Origin: Thermoplasmata archaeon
GTDB taxonomy: Archaea > Thermoplasmatota > E2 > JACPAO01 > JAHFTW01
NCBI GenBank assembly: GCA_023269235.1
Contig: JAHFTW010000002.1
Location: 55,294 to 119,293, forward strand
Length of the DNA: 64,000 nt
Reading direction: 5' to 3'
Shown here: positions 35,808 to 44,343 of the stretch, in pieces
Layout: the number at the start of each line of letters is the position of its first letter
Numbering within the stretch: the stretch's first letter is position 1
The notes under the pieces: generated by a model
Database searches by the model: none
What the model was told of the DNA's origin: nothing
Seen by the model: the letters and a program-made list of their open reading frames with translations, nothing else
Program-made: the position numbers and the translations under genes

Positions 35808-35931
35808 TTTTGTCACGTAAGCGCGCCGTCGCTGGGGGGGAGCTATTGGGTCCAGGGCTTGTGTCTTGCGCGGGGGGGCCAAATTGACGCGGCACGAACC
35901 TTCCGTACCGTCCGGGGTTCTTAGGGCGTTT

Positions 35932-36351
35932 TCAGGTGCCGGGGGCTGAAGAAGGCGGTTTGGGCCGAATTCGGTTCTCCGCCCGGAACTCGTAGCCCTC
36001 GCTGCGCTTGTAGACCTGGAAGAAGAGGGAGTCGCGCTTGCCTTCGGCGCCGACCCAGCGCCAGATTTGGACGTCGTCGAAGCGGTCGTCCCAGGGAATA
36101 GCTTCGAGGGCCTCGATCTTGTTGCTGATCGTCGTGTGCTTCGTGACTTGCAACCAAAGGGTGCGCTCGCCCACCTTCTTTCCGATGAGATCGACGGCGC
36201 CGAAAACGTCGTTGCCATTGCTGCGCGGGCCGGCGGCCGTCATGTACGAGTTGCGAATCGTCCGGTGCATGGTCCAGCCCTGCCCCTGGTGCAGCTTGAG
36301 GACCTCCACCTCGAGCTTGCGGCCGATTTCGACCGGATTCTTCCGCTTCAA
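35932..36351 (-). CDS. putative PD-(D/E)XK-type nuclease (Holliday-resolvase-like)
   Basis: IGRKLEVEVLKLHQGQGW...NDVFGAVDLIGKKVGERTLWLQVTKH, E...D...(Q)xxK-like arrangement. Confidence 0.5.
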   Translation of the reverse strand: MKRKNPVEIGRKLEVEVLKLHQGQGWTMHRTIRNSYMTAAGPRSNGNDVFGAVDLIGKKVGERTLWLQVTKHTTISNKIEALEAIPWDDRFDDVQIWRWVGAEGKRDSLFFQVYKRSEGYEFRAENRIRPKPPSSAPGT

Positions 36352-37577
36352 GTGGCACCAGCCATTAGGTTCTGGCGCTTCAGCGCCAGCAGGTACTCGA
36401 CCTTCTGGCCAGCACGGTGGGCGCGCTTTGGCTTGGAGAAATCAAGGTAGCGAGACACGACCTTGTCTCCCGTATGCCCGAGGCCCAGGCTAATGCTGTC
36501 CAAGGAATCGAGATCGGCCCCCTTTGCGGAGGCGAACGTTCGCCGGTGCTGGTAGGGCGTGTAACCCTTGATGCCGAGGGCGTCCGCCGGTGCCCGTGAC
36601 AAGGTGGTGTATTCGTCCATCCCCATCGGCGCGTAGTAGCCCAGTTTTGCTGCCTTGGGGCTGAAGAGCACCATGGGTGGCGGGCCCGGGTTTGATTCGC
36701 CCTGGACCGGCTTCAGGAGGGTCGGGTGGATGCTCAGCTGCTGGCGGAACGTCTCGCTTGCACCTTTGAAGCTCAGGCGACCGTCGTCGGCGACCGGACG
36801 GTTCGGGCGCGGCTCGTAAACCTTGACCTTCTCGTCCTGCCAGTCGATGCCAATGATGGGGCACATGCGAGCGTGAAGCGGGCGAGACCCGTTGAGGACT
36901 TCGAGCGTCTTGATTGTGCGGGCTTGGACGAGATCGCTTGCATCGAGGCCGAACTGGCCCTGTTGAACCACCAGGAGCATATCGGCTGCTTGGTCGTCGT
37001 CCAGGCTCAGGTTCGTCCGTTTCTTGCGCTCCGCTTGGAACTTGACATTGGCGGGCGCAGCAATTGGGGCGATGGCCGGCGGCTTGGATGCTTGGTGAGC
37101 GAGCTTTTGGGCATCGACGTCCGGAATTTTGCTCGCCCGGTAGCAGACGTAGTAGAGCCGATACAGGGTCCGTGACGCGTGACCCTTGAATTGCGCGTCG
37201 TTGCGTGTCCACAGCTCGCTTGCTGCTTGGGGCATGATGCGGCCTGGAGTGCGCAAGGGGAACGCCTCCATGGCGCGCAATTTGGCGCGCTCATCCGGGG
37301 TTGCCTCGCTCATGGGGCGTTCATCGTCGCCCATGACATAGTTGAGTCGTTCCAAGACCATGCATGGGCCAAGCACCGTGCCGCGCTTCTTGGCCGTGTT
37401 CAGGAATTTGAAGAGGTCGAAGGCTTCCTGCTCCCGTTTCTTGTTGCACATCATTTGCAGGGTGTTTTTGATGCGGCGTTTCGGGCTCTCGCCGAAGAAG
37501 TTGTGCAACTTGTCTACGTTGTCAAGCAGTTCCATGTTGTGCAGGTTCCACTTCGCGTTTGTCGTTGGTTCGTTCAT
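36348..37577 (-). CDS. tyrosine-recombinase-like protein
   Basis: NGSRPLHARMCPIIGIDW (Arg I box), YTPYQHRRTFAS (Arg II box, His replaced by Tyr), GLGHTGDKVVSRYLDFS (GH and Tyr). Confidence 0.65.
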   Translation of the reverse strand: MNEPTTNAKWNLHNMELLDNVDKLHNFFGESPKRRIKNTLQMMCNKKREQEAFDLFKFLNTAKKRGTVLGPCMVLERLNYVMGDDERPMSEATPDERAKLRAMEAFPLRTPGRIMPQAASELWTRNDAQFKGHASRTLYRLYYVCYRASKIPDVDAQKLAHQASKPPAIAPIAAPANVKFQAERKKRTNLSLDDDQAADMLLVVQQGQFGLDASDLVQARTIKTLEVLNGSRPLHARMCPIIGIDWQDEKVKVYEPRPNRPVADDGRLSFKGASETFRQQLSIHPTLLKPVQGESNPGPPPMVLFSPKAAKLGYYAPMGMDEYTTLSRAPADALGIKGYTPYQHRRTFASAKGADLDSLDSISLGLGHTGDKVVSRYLDFSKPKRAHRAGQKVEYLLALKRQNLMAGAT

Positions 37578-38842
37578 GGTTGGACCTCTGTAACAGCTAG
37601 TTTTGCCAATTCGTCGGGGGCGAGCCCCTTGTCGTAGAGTTGGATGACCAGGCGAACGAGCGCCGCTTTGGCCATGCCCTGTGGAGTGAGGGCATCCAGT
37701 TGCAAGACGCGCAGGCATACCTTGCAAGTGCGATCTCCGGCGCGGTTGGCGTGACCAGCGGGGCAGTAATGGGTGTCGAACGTGGGTCCGAATTGGATGG
37801 GGAGAAGCAATTCCTTGCCGACCTGAGGATTGTTCTCCAGGAAGTTCTGGATCCGGCGGACATGCTGGAGATCGCGTGTGCCCATCATGCTGAGCAACCA
37901 GGCATCGATGTCGCCGTCGATGTTGAGCAGCGTGGCCAGGATGGTGTTGCGCAGGCGCTCGCGGCTGATGGGTCCGATGTTGTCGCCCAAGCTGGAGATG
38001 ATGCTGTGGAGATTGGGTTGTGGCTGGCCGGGATTGGCAGGGTCTTCGAAGAGAAGCTTCGTGGGTTCCTCCCCGATCTCTTTCAGGTAGTCCTCAACGA
38101 TTGCTGGAGCGACGATGATTTGGTAGATGCGCTCGGTCGGGACGCTCTTGGTCTTTGGGAGTTTGACGTAAAGTCGCTGGTTCTCCTTGTAGAACTGGCC
38201 TCGGCGAATCGTCCACAACTCGTTGTCCTGCATGGGGCTGAGGCTTAGAACGAAGAGGCAACGGGTTCGGGGGTTCTGCGCCCGGGTCGCCAGGATCGTG
38301 TTGATGTGTGTCCAGGACGAAAGGCGCACGGGGTAAACGCGGGCATTGTGGTGGCCGGGCCACGTGGCGTAGGCGTACGCTTGGTTGACTCCGAATCGGG
38401 CGACACAGTACCGGTAGTGGCCTCGCTGCAGGGACGCGGCTTCCGTTCCATTGGGGGCAAGGTCATGGCGGTTCGGCTTCGTTCCGTGGCGGAGGGCCTG
38501 GCAAGCGGACAGCCAGCCGGCAAACTCGTCGGGGTCCTGTTCGTCAAACGGCCTTCCGGAAAGGTGCGCCAGGAAAGCCATGATTCCAAGTGCTTCACGT
38601 CCGCGTGTTGAGACATGCAAGGCGCCGTTCACGTAGCCAAAGTTGGGGGCGGCGTCGGGCGCACGCAGGCCGGTGCTGGCCTTCCAGTGCCCGGTCAATT
38701 GGCCATTGATGTAGGCCACGAAGGCGTCACGGTCGCCGACATTGATGGCGGGGTCGGATGCAAAGTGGAGGACGGCTTCGATGCGGTCGTAGCCGGCGAG
38801 GGCGGCGCGAACGCAGTCCTCCATGGGGGTCAGGCAAGTCAT
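37574..38842 (-). CDS. degenerate tyrosine-recombinase-like protein with C-terminal zinc ribbon
   Basis: LSLSPMQDNELWTIRRGQF, ISRERLRNTILATLLNIDGDIDAWLLSMMGT, CPAGHANRAGDRTCKVC; 4-nt overlap with 36348-37577 gene. Confidence 0.5.
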   Translation of the reverse strand: MTCLTPMEDCVRAALAGYDRIEAVLHFASDPAINVGDRDAFVAYINGQLTGHWKASTGLRAPDAAPNFGYVNGALHVSTRGREALGIMAFLAHLSGRPFDEQDPDEFAGWLSACQALRHGTKPNRHDLAPNGTEAASLQRGHYRYCVARFGVNQAYAYATWPGHHNARVYPVRLSSWTHINTILATRAQNPRTRCLFVLSLSPMQDNELWTIRRGQFYKENQRLYVKLPKTKSVPTERIYQIIVAPAIVEDYLKEIGEEPTKLLFEDPANPGQPQPNLHSIISSLGDNIGPISRERLRNTILATLLNIDGDIDAWLLSMMGTRDLQHVRRIQNFLENNPQVGKELLLPIQFGPTFDTHYCPAGHANRAGDRTCKVCLRVLQLDALTPQGMAKAALVRLVIQLYDKGLAPDELAKLAVTEVQP

Positions 38843-38898
38843 GGGGAGCCCCCCGTAGTGGCGGCCGCCTTGACCTTGATGCCGTACACTCCGCGCTT

Positions 38899-38976
38899 TA
38901 CATTGGGTTTGGCGGGGGGAAAATCGCCACAAATAGGCACCCATACGGGGGAGCGTACCCCGCCAAACGCAATGTA
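38899..38976. repeat. large inverted repeat upstream of the recombinase pair
   Basis: TACATTGGGTTTGGCGGGG (38899-38917) versus CCCCGCCAAACGCAATGTA (38958-38976): 18/19 complementary, 40-nt spacer. Confidence 0.8.
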
Positions 38977-39026
38977 TGGCGTTTCGGCTTGGCTGCGTTG
39001 GTCATCGCGCTGGGGTAGGGCGTGCA

Positions 39027-39353
39027 TCACATCACCCTGCCGGTGACGGTGCCGGCCGCCTTCGCGACGGCGACGTGGCGGGAGATGATCTCGAGGCGGC
39101 GCTCCTCGTCGAGGCAGGCCTTGGCGCCCCCAAAGTCGTGGCACGGCGTCTTGTGGCTCGCCAGGCAGCGGTGATAGCGATCCGTCAGCTCGGCGTCCGT
39201 GGCGGCCGCCGGCGGCAGGCGGTGCAGCTTGGCCACCTTAACGATGATCTCAATGCGGACTTGCTCCGGCGGAGCGTCGTGGAGGCCCTCTTTGGTCTGG
39301 AAGGTCAGTTCGTCCGGGGTGAGCGGCGAGGCAATGTCGAACATTGCGCTCAA
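39027..39353 (-). CDS. hypothetical protein
   Basis: 108-aa ORF overlapping the next RHH-like gene by 4 nt. Confidence 0.4.
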   Translation of the reverse strand: MSAMFDIASPLTPDELTFQTKEGLHDAPPEQVRIEIIVKVAKLHRLPPAAATDAELTDRYHRCLASHKTPCHDFGGAKACLDEERRLEIISRHVAVAKAAGTVTGRVM

Positions 39354-39649
39354 GCCCCCGTCGCGACGGCCGCCGCAGCTTGTCGGATGATCCCGCGCGC
39401 GACGGCGCTCCGGTTTGCGCCGAGATGGTCCTGCAGTTCCGCCAGGCGTTCGAGCGATTCCCCCGTGAACGAGAAGCTGACGTCGATGCCCCCCGCGATA
39501 CCCATGTCAGTAGGCACAATCTGGGGGCCTTGCGCAATGACGTCGTTCAGGACGCCGCTGAGCGTCGTAGCATTCTGACGGCGGCGAAGGCGCTCCAGCC
39601 TCCTGACATCCTGTTCGTCCAAGTGGACCGAAACCCGCCGGGCCTTCAC
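39350..39649 (-). CDS. RHH-like DNA-binding protein
   Basis: MKARRVSVHLDEQDVRRLERLRRRQNATTLSGVLNDVIAQ and SFTGESLERLAELQDHLGANRSAVARGIIRQAAAA. Confidence 0.55.
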   Translation of the reverse strand: MKARRVSVHLDEQDVRRLERLRRRQNATTLSGVLNDVIAQGPQIVPTDMGIAGGIDVSFSFTGESLERLAELQDHLGANRSAVARGIIRQAAAAVATGA

Positions 39650-39795
39650 TTGTCACCACCCCGGGAGAGGACGACAAGCAGCTTGCGCGCCAGGAATTCG
39701 ACGCGCTGCAGGCGGTTCATCCCGCTCAACTCCGGGAACACCATGTTCGGGTCCGCTCCGGAGATGTCCTTTTCTTTCTCCACGTACCGTCCATC

Positions 39796-40704
39796 ATGCT
39801 GGAGGGTAGGCATCTATCGAGCGCCAACCAGGAGGAAAGCGCCCTTCGTTTTCAGCTCTTTAAATACACCGCGGCGCACCACGGTTTTTTTGTCGCGTAC
39901 CGTACCAGCTTCGTGGCAGCACGTGAGCGAGCCTACCTACGGATTGAGCTGACCAAGCTCGGCTCCCTGCAGGCGAAACTTGACAGATGGGCAAAGGTCG
40001 AGTTCCCCACGGACCCCGAGGCGGACGCCAAGATGCTCGTCCGCAAGCTAATCCAGCTCTACGCTCGGGAAGCTGCCCGCCCCGAATCCGCCAGAAAGGG
40101 CACCGCAACCCCCCTTGCCCGGCTGAAATTCATTCGCGGGAGCCTCCTCGCCGACAAGGAACGAGGCGCGGAGGTGACGGCCCTCCACACGTTCTTGCGA
40201 GGAAACCCTGCAAGCACGCGCCAGGCGAGGGCGAAAAAACTCCGTTCAGCAGGCGATGAAGGCGGAACTCCGGTTCCGTCGGCGTATCGTCAAGGCTGGG
40301 ACAATCTCTTCCTCGCGTGCATTCAGTACGTCAGCACTCCTGACGCATTCAAGGCAGTAGAAGTTGCCTTGAATATGGACGGGGAGGTCCCCTTTTCGAC
40401 GACCGTAAGGCCGGCGTCTGAGGCCGGATTCCCCGGCGCGGAGCGGCAACTCGAGTACGAGTCTGGGATTCTGGACGCGAAAATGGCTCTCTGGTCGTTC
40501 ATGCGAACCTTGCGCTTCCTGGACGAGTTCCCGGAGTTTGCCACTGTGAGCGGCTACGACGACCACCTCGCATTCAACGACGACGACACACTCGCGAAGC
40601 TAGAATGGCAACGTGACGAAATCGATCCACAGGCGGGTCAACAACCTACTCCAGCGGTTGTAAAACGGATTGCACACCGGGGCCGTGTCAAGAAGCAGGC
40701 CTAG
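39796..40704 (+). CDS. hypothetical protein
   Basis: 302-aa ORF with coherent composition, no recognised motif. Confidence 0.5.
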   Translation: MLEGRHLSSANQEESALRFQLFKYTAAHHGFFVAYRTSFVAARERAYLRIELTKLGSLQAKLDRWAKVEFPTDPEADAKMLVRKLIQLYAREAARPESARKGTATPLARLKFIRGSLLADKERGAEVTALHTFLRGNPASTRQARAKKLRSAGDEGGTPVPSAYRQGWDNLFLACIQYVSTPDAFKAVEVALNMDGEVPFSTTVRPASEAGFPGAERQLEYESGILDAKMALWSFMRTLRFLDEFPEFATVSGYDDHLAFNDDDTLAKLEWQRDEIDPQAGQQPTPAVVKRIAHRGRVKKQA

Positions 40705-40733
40705 CCCTGGTCGTCGGCTGTCGAATGAATATG

Positions 40734-41018
40734 TCATCGGCGGCCGCCGGCAGACGAGGCATTCGCTTCACTAATCAATAGGTTGGCCGCGTCCCAAGTC
40801 CAATCCGGTCCACGCAACAGCAAGTCGAGGTCGTCATGCATGAAGTGAAGGAGGCCTTCTGTTCGCGCAACGAAGACCCGTGCCCACACCGCTGCCAAGT
40901 TTGGTTGCACTCTCATGCTGCGGTTTGCCCAGATCATTGCCCGCAGGTTTCGCCCGTGATCGTAGTGCCGGAAGGCGTAGACGGCAATGAGTTCGGCAAA
41001 AATGGAGCGTGGCGTCAT
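40734..41018 (-). CDS. hypothetical small protein
   Basis: MTPRSIFAELIAVYAFRHYDHGRNLRAMIWANRSMRVQPNLAAVWARVFVARTEGLLHFMHDDLDLLL. Confidence 0.35.
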   Translation of the reverse strand: MTPRSIFAELIAVYAFRHYDHGRNLRAMIWANRSMRVQPNLAAVWARVFVARTEGLLHFMHDDLDLLLRGPDWTWDAANLLISEANASSAGGRR

Positions 41019-41148
41019 GGAGCAAACACCAGTTGTCGGCGTTGATAGCGCAATTCGTGAAGAGGAGGCACCACCGGTAATTGCATGCACTACTAGGCTT
41101 GATTGGCTATTGGCGGGCCGACGGGACAGCACGCGCACTGCAGTTCGG

Positions 41149-42309
41149 TCAATCGGTACAGCCTCGTGACGCTGGCGTCCGGCTACTGACACAAGGCAGT
41201 ACGCCGGGCGTGAACGTCTCGGTTCCGGTCTGCAAGACGAGTTCGGGGATGTCGTTGGGGAGGCACCACGCGCAGCCGCGGTGGGTGAGGGCGTAGTCGA
41301 GCATTTGCCCAACGTAGCTGAACTCGCAGTTGGAACCGATGACCTGGATGCTGCGCTCGACAACACCCAGGGCGTGGCCGGCGGCGTCAACGACCGGGCT
41401 GCCGGAATCGCCGCCCAGGCATTGGCCAACGAATTGGGCGGTGCTGCCCCACGCAAGGTGGCGGGGGTCAACGGGGAGAGTCTCGGTGGGCGTGGCGAAG
41501 CCCTCGCGGGGCCTCGTCATCTCCTGGACTGGGGGCACGATGCCCGACACGATGGGAGGCGTCTCGCGGTAGATGGTGCCGCCGACAGTGTAGAGGTGGT
41601 CTCCCATGCTGGGCGCCGTGCGCGTCATGGGGAGAACGGGGCCGCCCCAGTGGTCGAGACTGGGGTTCGTGACGTGGGGGTCGACTTCGATGAGGGCGAA
41701 GTCGTTCTCGTAGCACGCCTCAACGTTGTGTTCGCCGAGCTGCTTCATGGCGAGATTCGAGTTGTACACGTAGTGGCCAACGCTGCGGGCCTTGGCGTAG
41801 TCCATCCATTGGAGGTCGGGGCCGAAGAAGGCGAGGCGCTGGTCGTTGGCGGGGTCCACTGGGGCGGGGCCCGTCAAAGCGGCGCAGTCCCCTCCGCTGT
41901 TGGGAAGGGCGGCGCAGTGGGCTGCAGTCCCGATGAAGACGCGCGTCGCGTTCGGGTTGGTGAACACGAAGTTGGCGGTGCAGCCGCCGTTCCAGGAAAT
42001 GAATTGGACGCCGGGGTACACTTTGGCGTCCGCCTTGGGGGTCCAGCCGTCGTGTTCGAGGCTCCACGCGGGGGGCTCCTGCGTGGTGTTCGTCGTCGAG
42101 TTGGTGGTGGGGTGCGAGCTCGTCGAGGACGAGGGGGAAGGCGAGGAAGACGAGGAAGACGGAGTCGAGGACGGGTGGTGCGTTATCGCCGCAGAGCTGC
42201 TAGGTGCCACCGGATTTTCGTGGCCAGCACCTGCTGAAGGAGCCGGGCCGGATGGGCCCGAACAGCCCGCAACGAGCAACACGATCACTGCCCAGCCGAT
42301 CCTATGCAA
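41149..42309 (-). CDS. secreted trypsin-like serine protease (lipoprotein)
   Basis: Lipobox VAGCS, Ser/Thr/Pro-rich linker, catalytic TAAHC, NDFALIEVD, GGDSGSPV. Confidence 0.85.
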   Translation of the reverse strand: MHRIGWAVIVLLVAGCSGPSGPAPSAGAGHENPVAPSSSAAITHHPSSTPSSSSSSPSPSSSTSSHPTTNSTTNTTQEPPAWSLEHDGWTPKADAKVYPGVQFISWNGGCTANFVFTNPNATRVFIGTAAHCAALPNSGGDCAALTGPAPVDPANDQRLAFFGPDLQWMDYAKARSVGHYVYNSNLAMKQLGEHNVEACYENDFALIEVDPHVTNPSLDHWGGPVLPMTRTAPSMGDHLYTVGGTIYRETPPIVSGIVPPVQEMTRPREGFATPTETLPVDPRHLAWGSTAQFVGQCLGGDSGSPVVDAAGHALGVVERSIQVIGSNCEFSYVGQMLDYALTHRGCAWCLPNDIPELVLQTGTETFTPGVLPCVSSRTPASRGCTD

Positions 42310-42365
42310 GTAGTATTACCAAATCCGACTGAGTCTTATGCTTTCCCGCAAGGTCTCCCGGCTCC

Positions 42366-42542
42366 ATGGGCCGCCGACCGAAGACGTACGCCTCTGAGGA
42401 GCCTAAGGTAAGGCGCTCGGTCACCATCGACGCAGACCTCGACGCCTGGGTCCAGCAGCAGGTCGGCACAGGCAAGCCGTTTTCCTCCTACTCCCACGCC
42501 GTCCAGTCCGCTGTCGCCCAGCTGCGCCAACGCGCCCGTTAG
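42366..42542 (+). CDS. small RHH-like protein (58 aa, below ORF-track cutoff)
   Basis: MGRRPKTYASEEPKVRRSVTIDADLDAWVQQQVGTGKPFSSYSHAVQSAVAQLRQRAR-stop. Confidence 0.6.
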   Translation: MGRRPKTYASEEPKVRRSVTIDADLDAWVQQQVGTGKPFSSYSHAVQSAVAQLRQRAR

Positions 42543-42565
42543 GAATCCTCGCATCGGCCAACCGA

Positions 42566-43699
42566 CTAGATGCCCAGGACGGGGCCGTACTTCGCGTACA
42601 GCTCGGGCAGACGACGTAGGTAGGCATCGTACCGCTCCAGACTTCCCGGGGCCAGATCGCCGCGAATCAATTGGACGTCCGCGTCCTGCGCGCCGGCGTC
42701 GCGAGCGGCCGTCGTGCCGAAGGCACGGAAGGCGTGGGAATTGGTCCGGTCTTGGCGGCGGGTTTCCTTCCCAGTCATCAGGCCGAGCTCGATTGCGTCA
42801 TTTTGGAGGGCGGTGTTGTAGTTGTGCACAGCCTCCTTGCCCCACGGGTTGCCGAAGATGGTGATCAAGAACCGGTGGTGCAGGGGCTTGCCGTCCTTGC
42901 CCCGCTTGACGTGCTCGTCCCACCAGACCTTGTATTGGCGAACCCAGCGCTTGGCTTCGGCGTCGAGGATGATGCGCATGTTGCCCTTGCGCTTGTTTCC
43001 AAGCTCCCAATTCATAGGGATATCCATCCACCCCTCCTCGAGATTGCAAAACTCGGGGTCGAAGCTCAACTTGAGGACCTCGTGGATGCGAATGAGACAC
43101 TTTGCCATCAGCATGTAGCCGATGCCGTGGTTGATGGGCGTGCCGGTGACGAGACTGCGGATTTCCTCGAGCTTGAAGTTGCGGCGGCGCGGCTTCCGGC
43201 GGCGTTCATCGAAGAGTGACGAGTAGCGGCTGGCAAAGTCCCGCATCACCTTCAAGGCGGGGTTGTGCTTGATGCGGCCTTCCTCCAGGAGCCACTCGTA
43301 GAACCGGTTGATGGCGCAGATGTACGACCATTGGCCGGCCGGGTCCAGCGGTTGGTACCCTTTGCAGGACGTGTAGTCGGTTTGTCCGCGCAGCAGTGGG
43401 CACTGCTCGATGTCGAACCAGTGGCCACGGCATTCCGGCGGGTCGCTAAGCATCAACCGGGAGCATTTGCGTTCCATGCGGGCCATGAAGGCCTCAATGT
43501 CGGCCGACTGGAGGTCAGCGGGTACCTTCTCGAACATGCGGATGAAGACGCCGACGTAGGTCTTGTTGTTGCGGCGGGAGTTCTTGGCGCCACGCTTGTC
43601 AACGTGGAGGCTCCACTCGCGGTAGTACTGTTCGGGCGTCGTCCAGGGCTCGAGGTCGCGAGGAGGTGCGACCTCGATGGTTTGGGTCCAGGTGTTCAC
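42566..43699 (-). CDS. tyrosine site-specific integrase
   Basis: LMAKCLIRIHEVLKLSF (Arg I), NSHAFRAFGTTAARD (HxxR), LIRGDLAPGSLERYDAY (Tyr); N-terminal SAM-like region. Confidence 0.75.
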   Translation of the reverse strand: MNTWTQTIEVAPPRDLEPWTTPEQYYREWSLHVDKRGAKNSRRNNKTYVGVFIRMFEKVPADLQSADIEAFMARMERKCSRLMLSDPPECRGHWFDIEQCPLLRGQTDYTSCKGYQPLDPAGQWSYICAINRFYEWLLEEGRIKHNPALKVMRDFASRYSSLFDERRRKPRRRNFKLEEIRSLVTGTPINHGIGYMLMAKCLIRIHEVLKLSFDPEFCNLEEGWMDIPMNWELGNKRKGNMRIILDAEAKRWVRQYKVWWDEHVKRGKDGKPLHHRFLITIFGNPWGKEAVHNYNTALQNDAIELGLMTGKETRRQDRTNSHAFRAFGTTAARDAGAQDADVQLIRGDLAPGSLERYDAYLRRLPELYAKYGPVLGI

Positions 43700-44259
43700 G
43701 CCTGGTCCCCCTTTTTGTTGGCGGCCGAGCGAAGGGCCTGTTGCAAGGCCTCCTTGAGAGTTCCCTCGAGGCCCTCCACGCGGGTCTTCATGTCGCTATT
43801 CTCGACGCTCAGCTGTCCGCAAGTCCCGCGCAGGGCCGTGTTCTCATCCCGGAGCCGCTGGTTCTCGGCGCGGAGATCCTGTACGGCATCCTCGAAACCG
43901 TTGATGCCCTTCTCGACCATCATGACGATCCACGCGCTGAGGGAGCGCTGCTTCTCGGCGAGTTTCTTCCAGGTCTTCTTGCGCTCCGGCGAAACGTGGA
44001 TCGTGGTCTTGCGCTCACGGTACTTTGCCTCGGCGGCCGACAAGGTGGCGGCTTCGTCTTCGGTCAGGGTCTCACGGTGCTGGCGCTTGTAGCGGAGCTG
44101 GGTGACGTGGTTTTGCGGGCGGGGACCGAACGGCATGTTGGAAGCCAACACGGTCCCATGGTTGGTAAGATCTCCTGGGAAATTCACAGGGTAGCTGACT
44201 TCGTCTCGTTCCCGCTGTAGGCGGTTTGTAGGCTCATCGGGCATTGGCTCACGCTTCAT
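43696..44259 (-). CDS. coiled-coil hypothetical protein coupled to integrase
   Basis: DLRAENQRLRDENTALRGTCGQLSVENSDMKTRVEGLEGTLKEAL; 4-nt overlap with integrase gene. Confidence 0.5.
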   Translation of the reverse strand: MKREPMPDEPTNRLQRERDEVSYPVNFPGDLTNHGTVLASNMPFGPRPQNHVTQLRYKRQHRETLTEDEAATLSAAEAKYRERKTTIHVSPERKKTWKKLAEKQRSLSAWIVMMVEKGINGFEDAVQDLRAENQRLRDENTALRGTCGQLSVENSDMKTRVEGLEGTLKEALQQALRSAANKKGDQA

Positions 44260-44291
44260 GCCCCTCTGTTGGCGACCGCGGCGGCCGGCCG

Positions 44292-44324
44292 TTCGCCTAC
44301 AACACTCGACGTGTTGGAGGCGAA
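44292..44324. repeat. inverted repeat adjacent to attR
   Basis: TTCGCCTACAACAC-TCGAC-GTGTTGGAGGCGAA, 13/14 complementary. Confidence 0.75.
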
Positions 44325-44325
44325 C

Positions 44326-44343
44326 TTTACCTGACCTTGTAGT
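44326..44343. repeat. candidate attR core
   Basis: TTTACCTGACCTTGTAGT, overlaps last codons and stop of the cytochrome b C-terminal-subunit gene. Confidence 0.65.

Larger units (their letters stand above)
8607..44343. mobile_element. candidate integrated element (~35.7 kb) with defence-like cargo
   Basis: Direct-repeat ends duplicating the cytochrome b gene 3' end, shared inner 14-mer TTCGCCTACAACAC (8649-8662, 44292-44305), integrase next to right end, less GC-rich interior. Confidence 0.65.
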
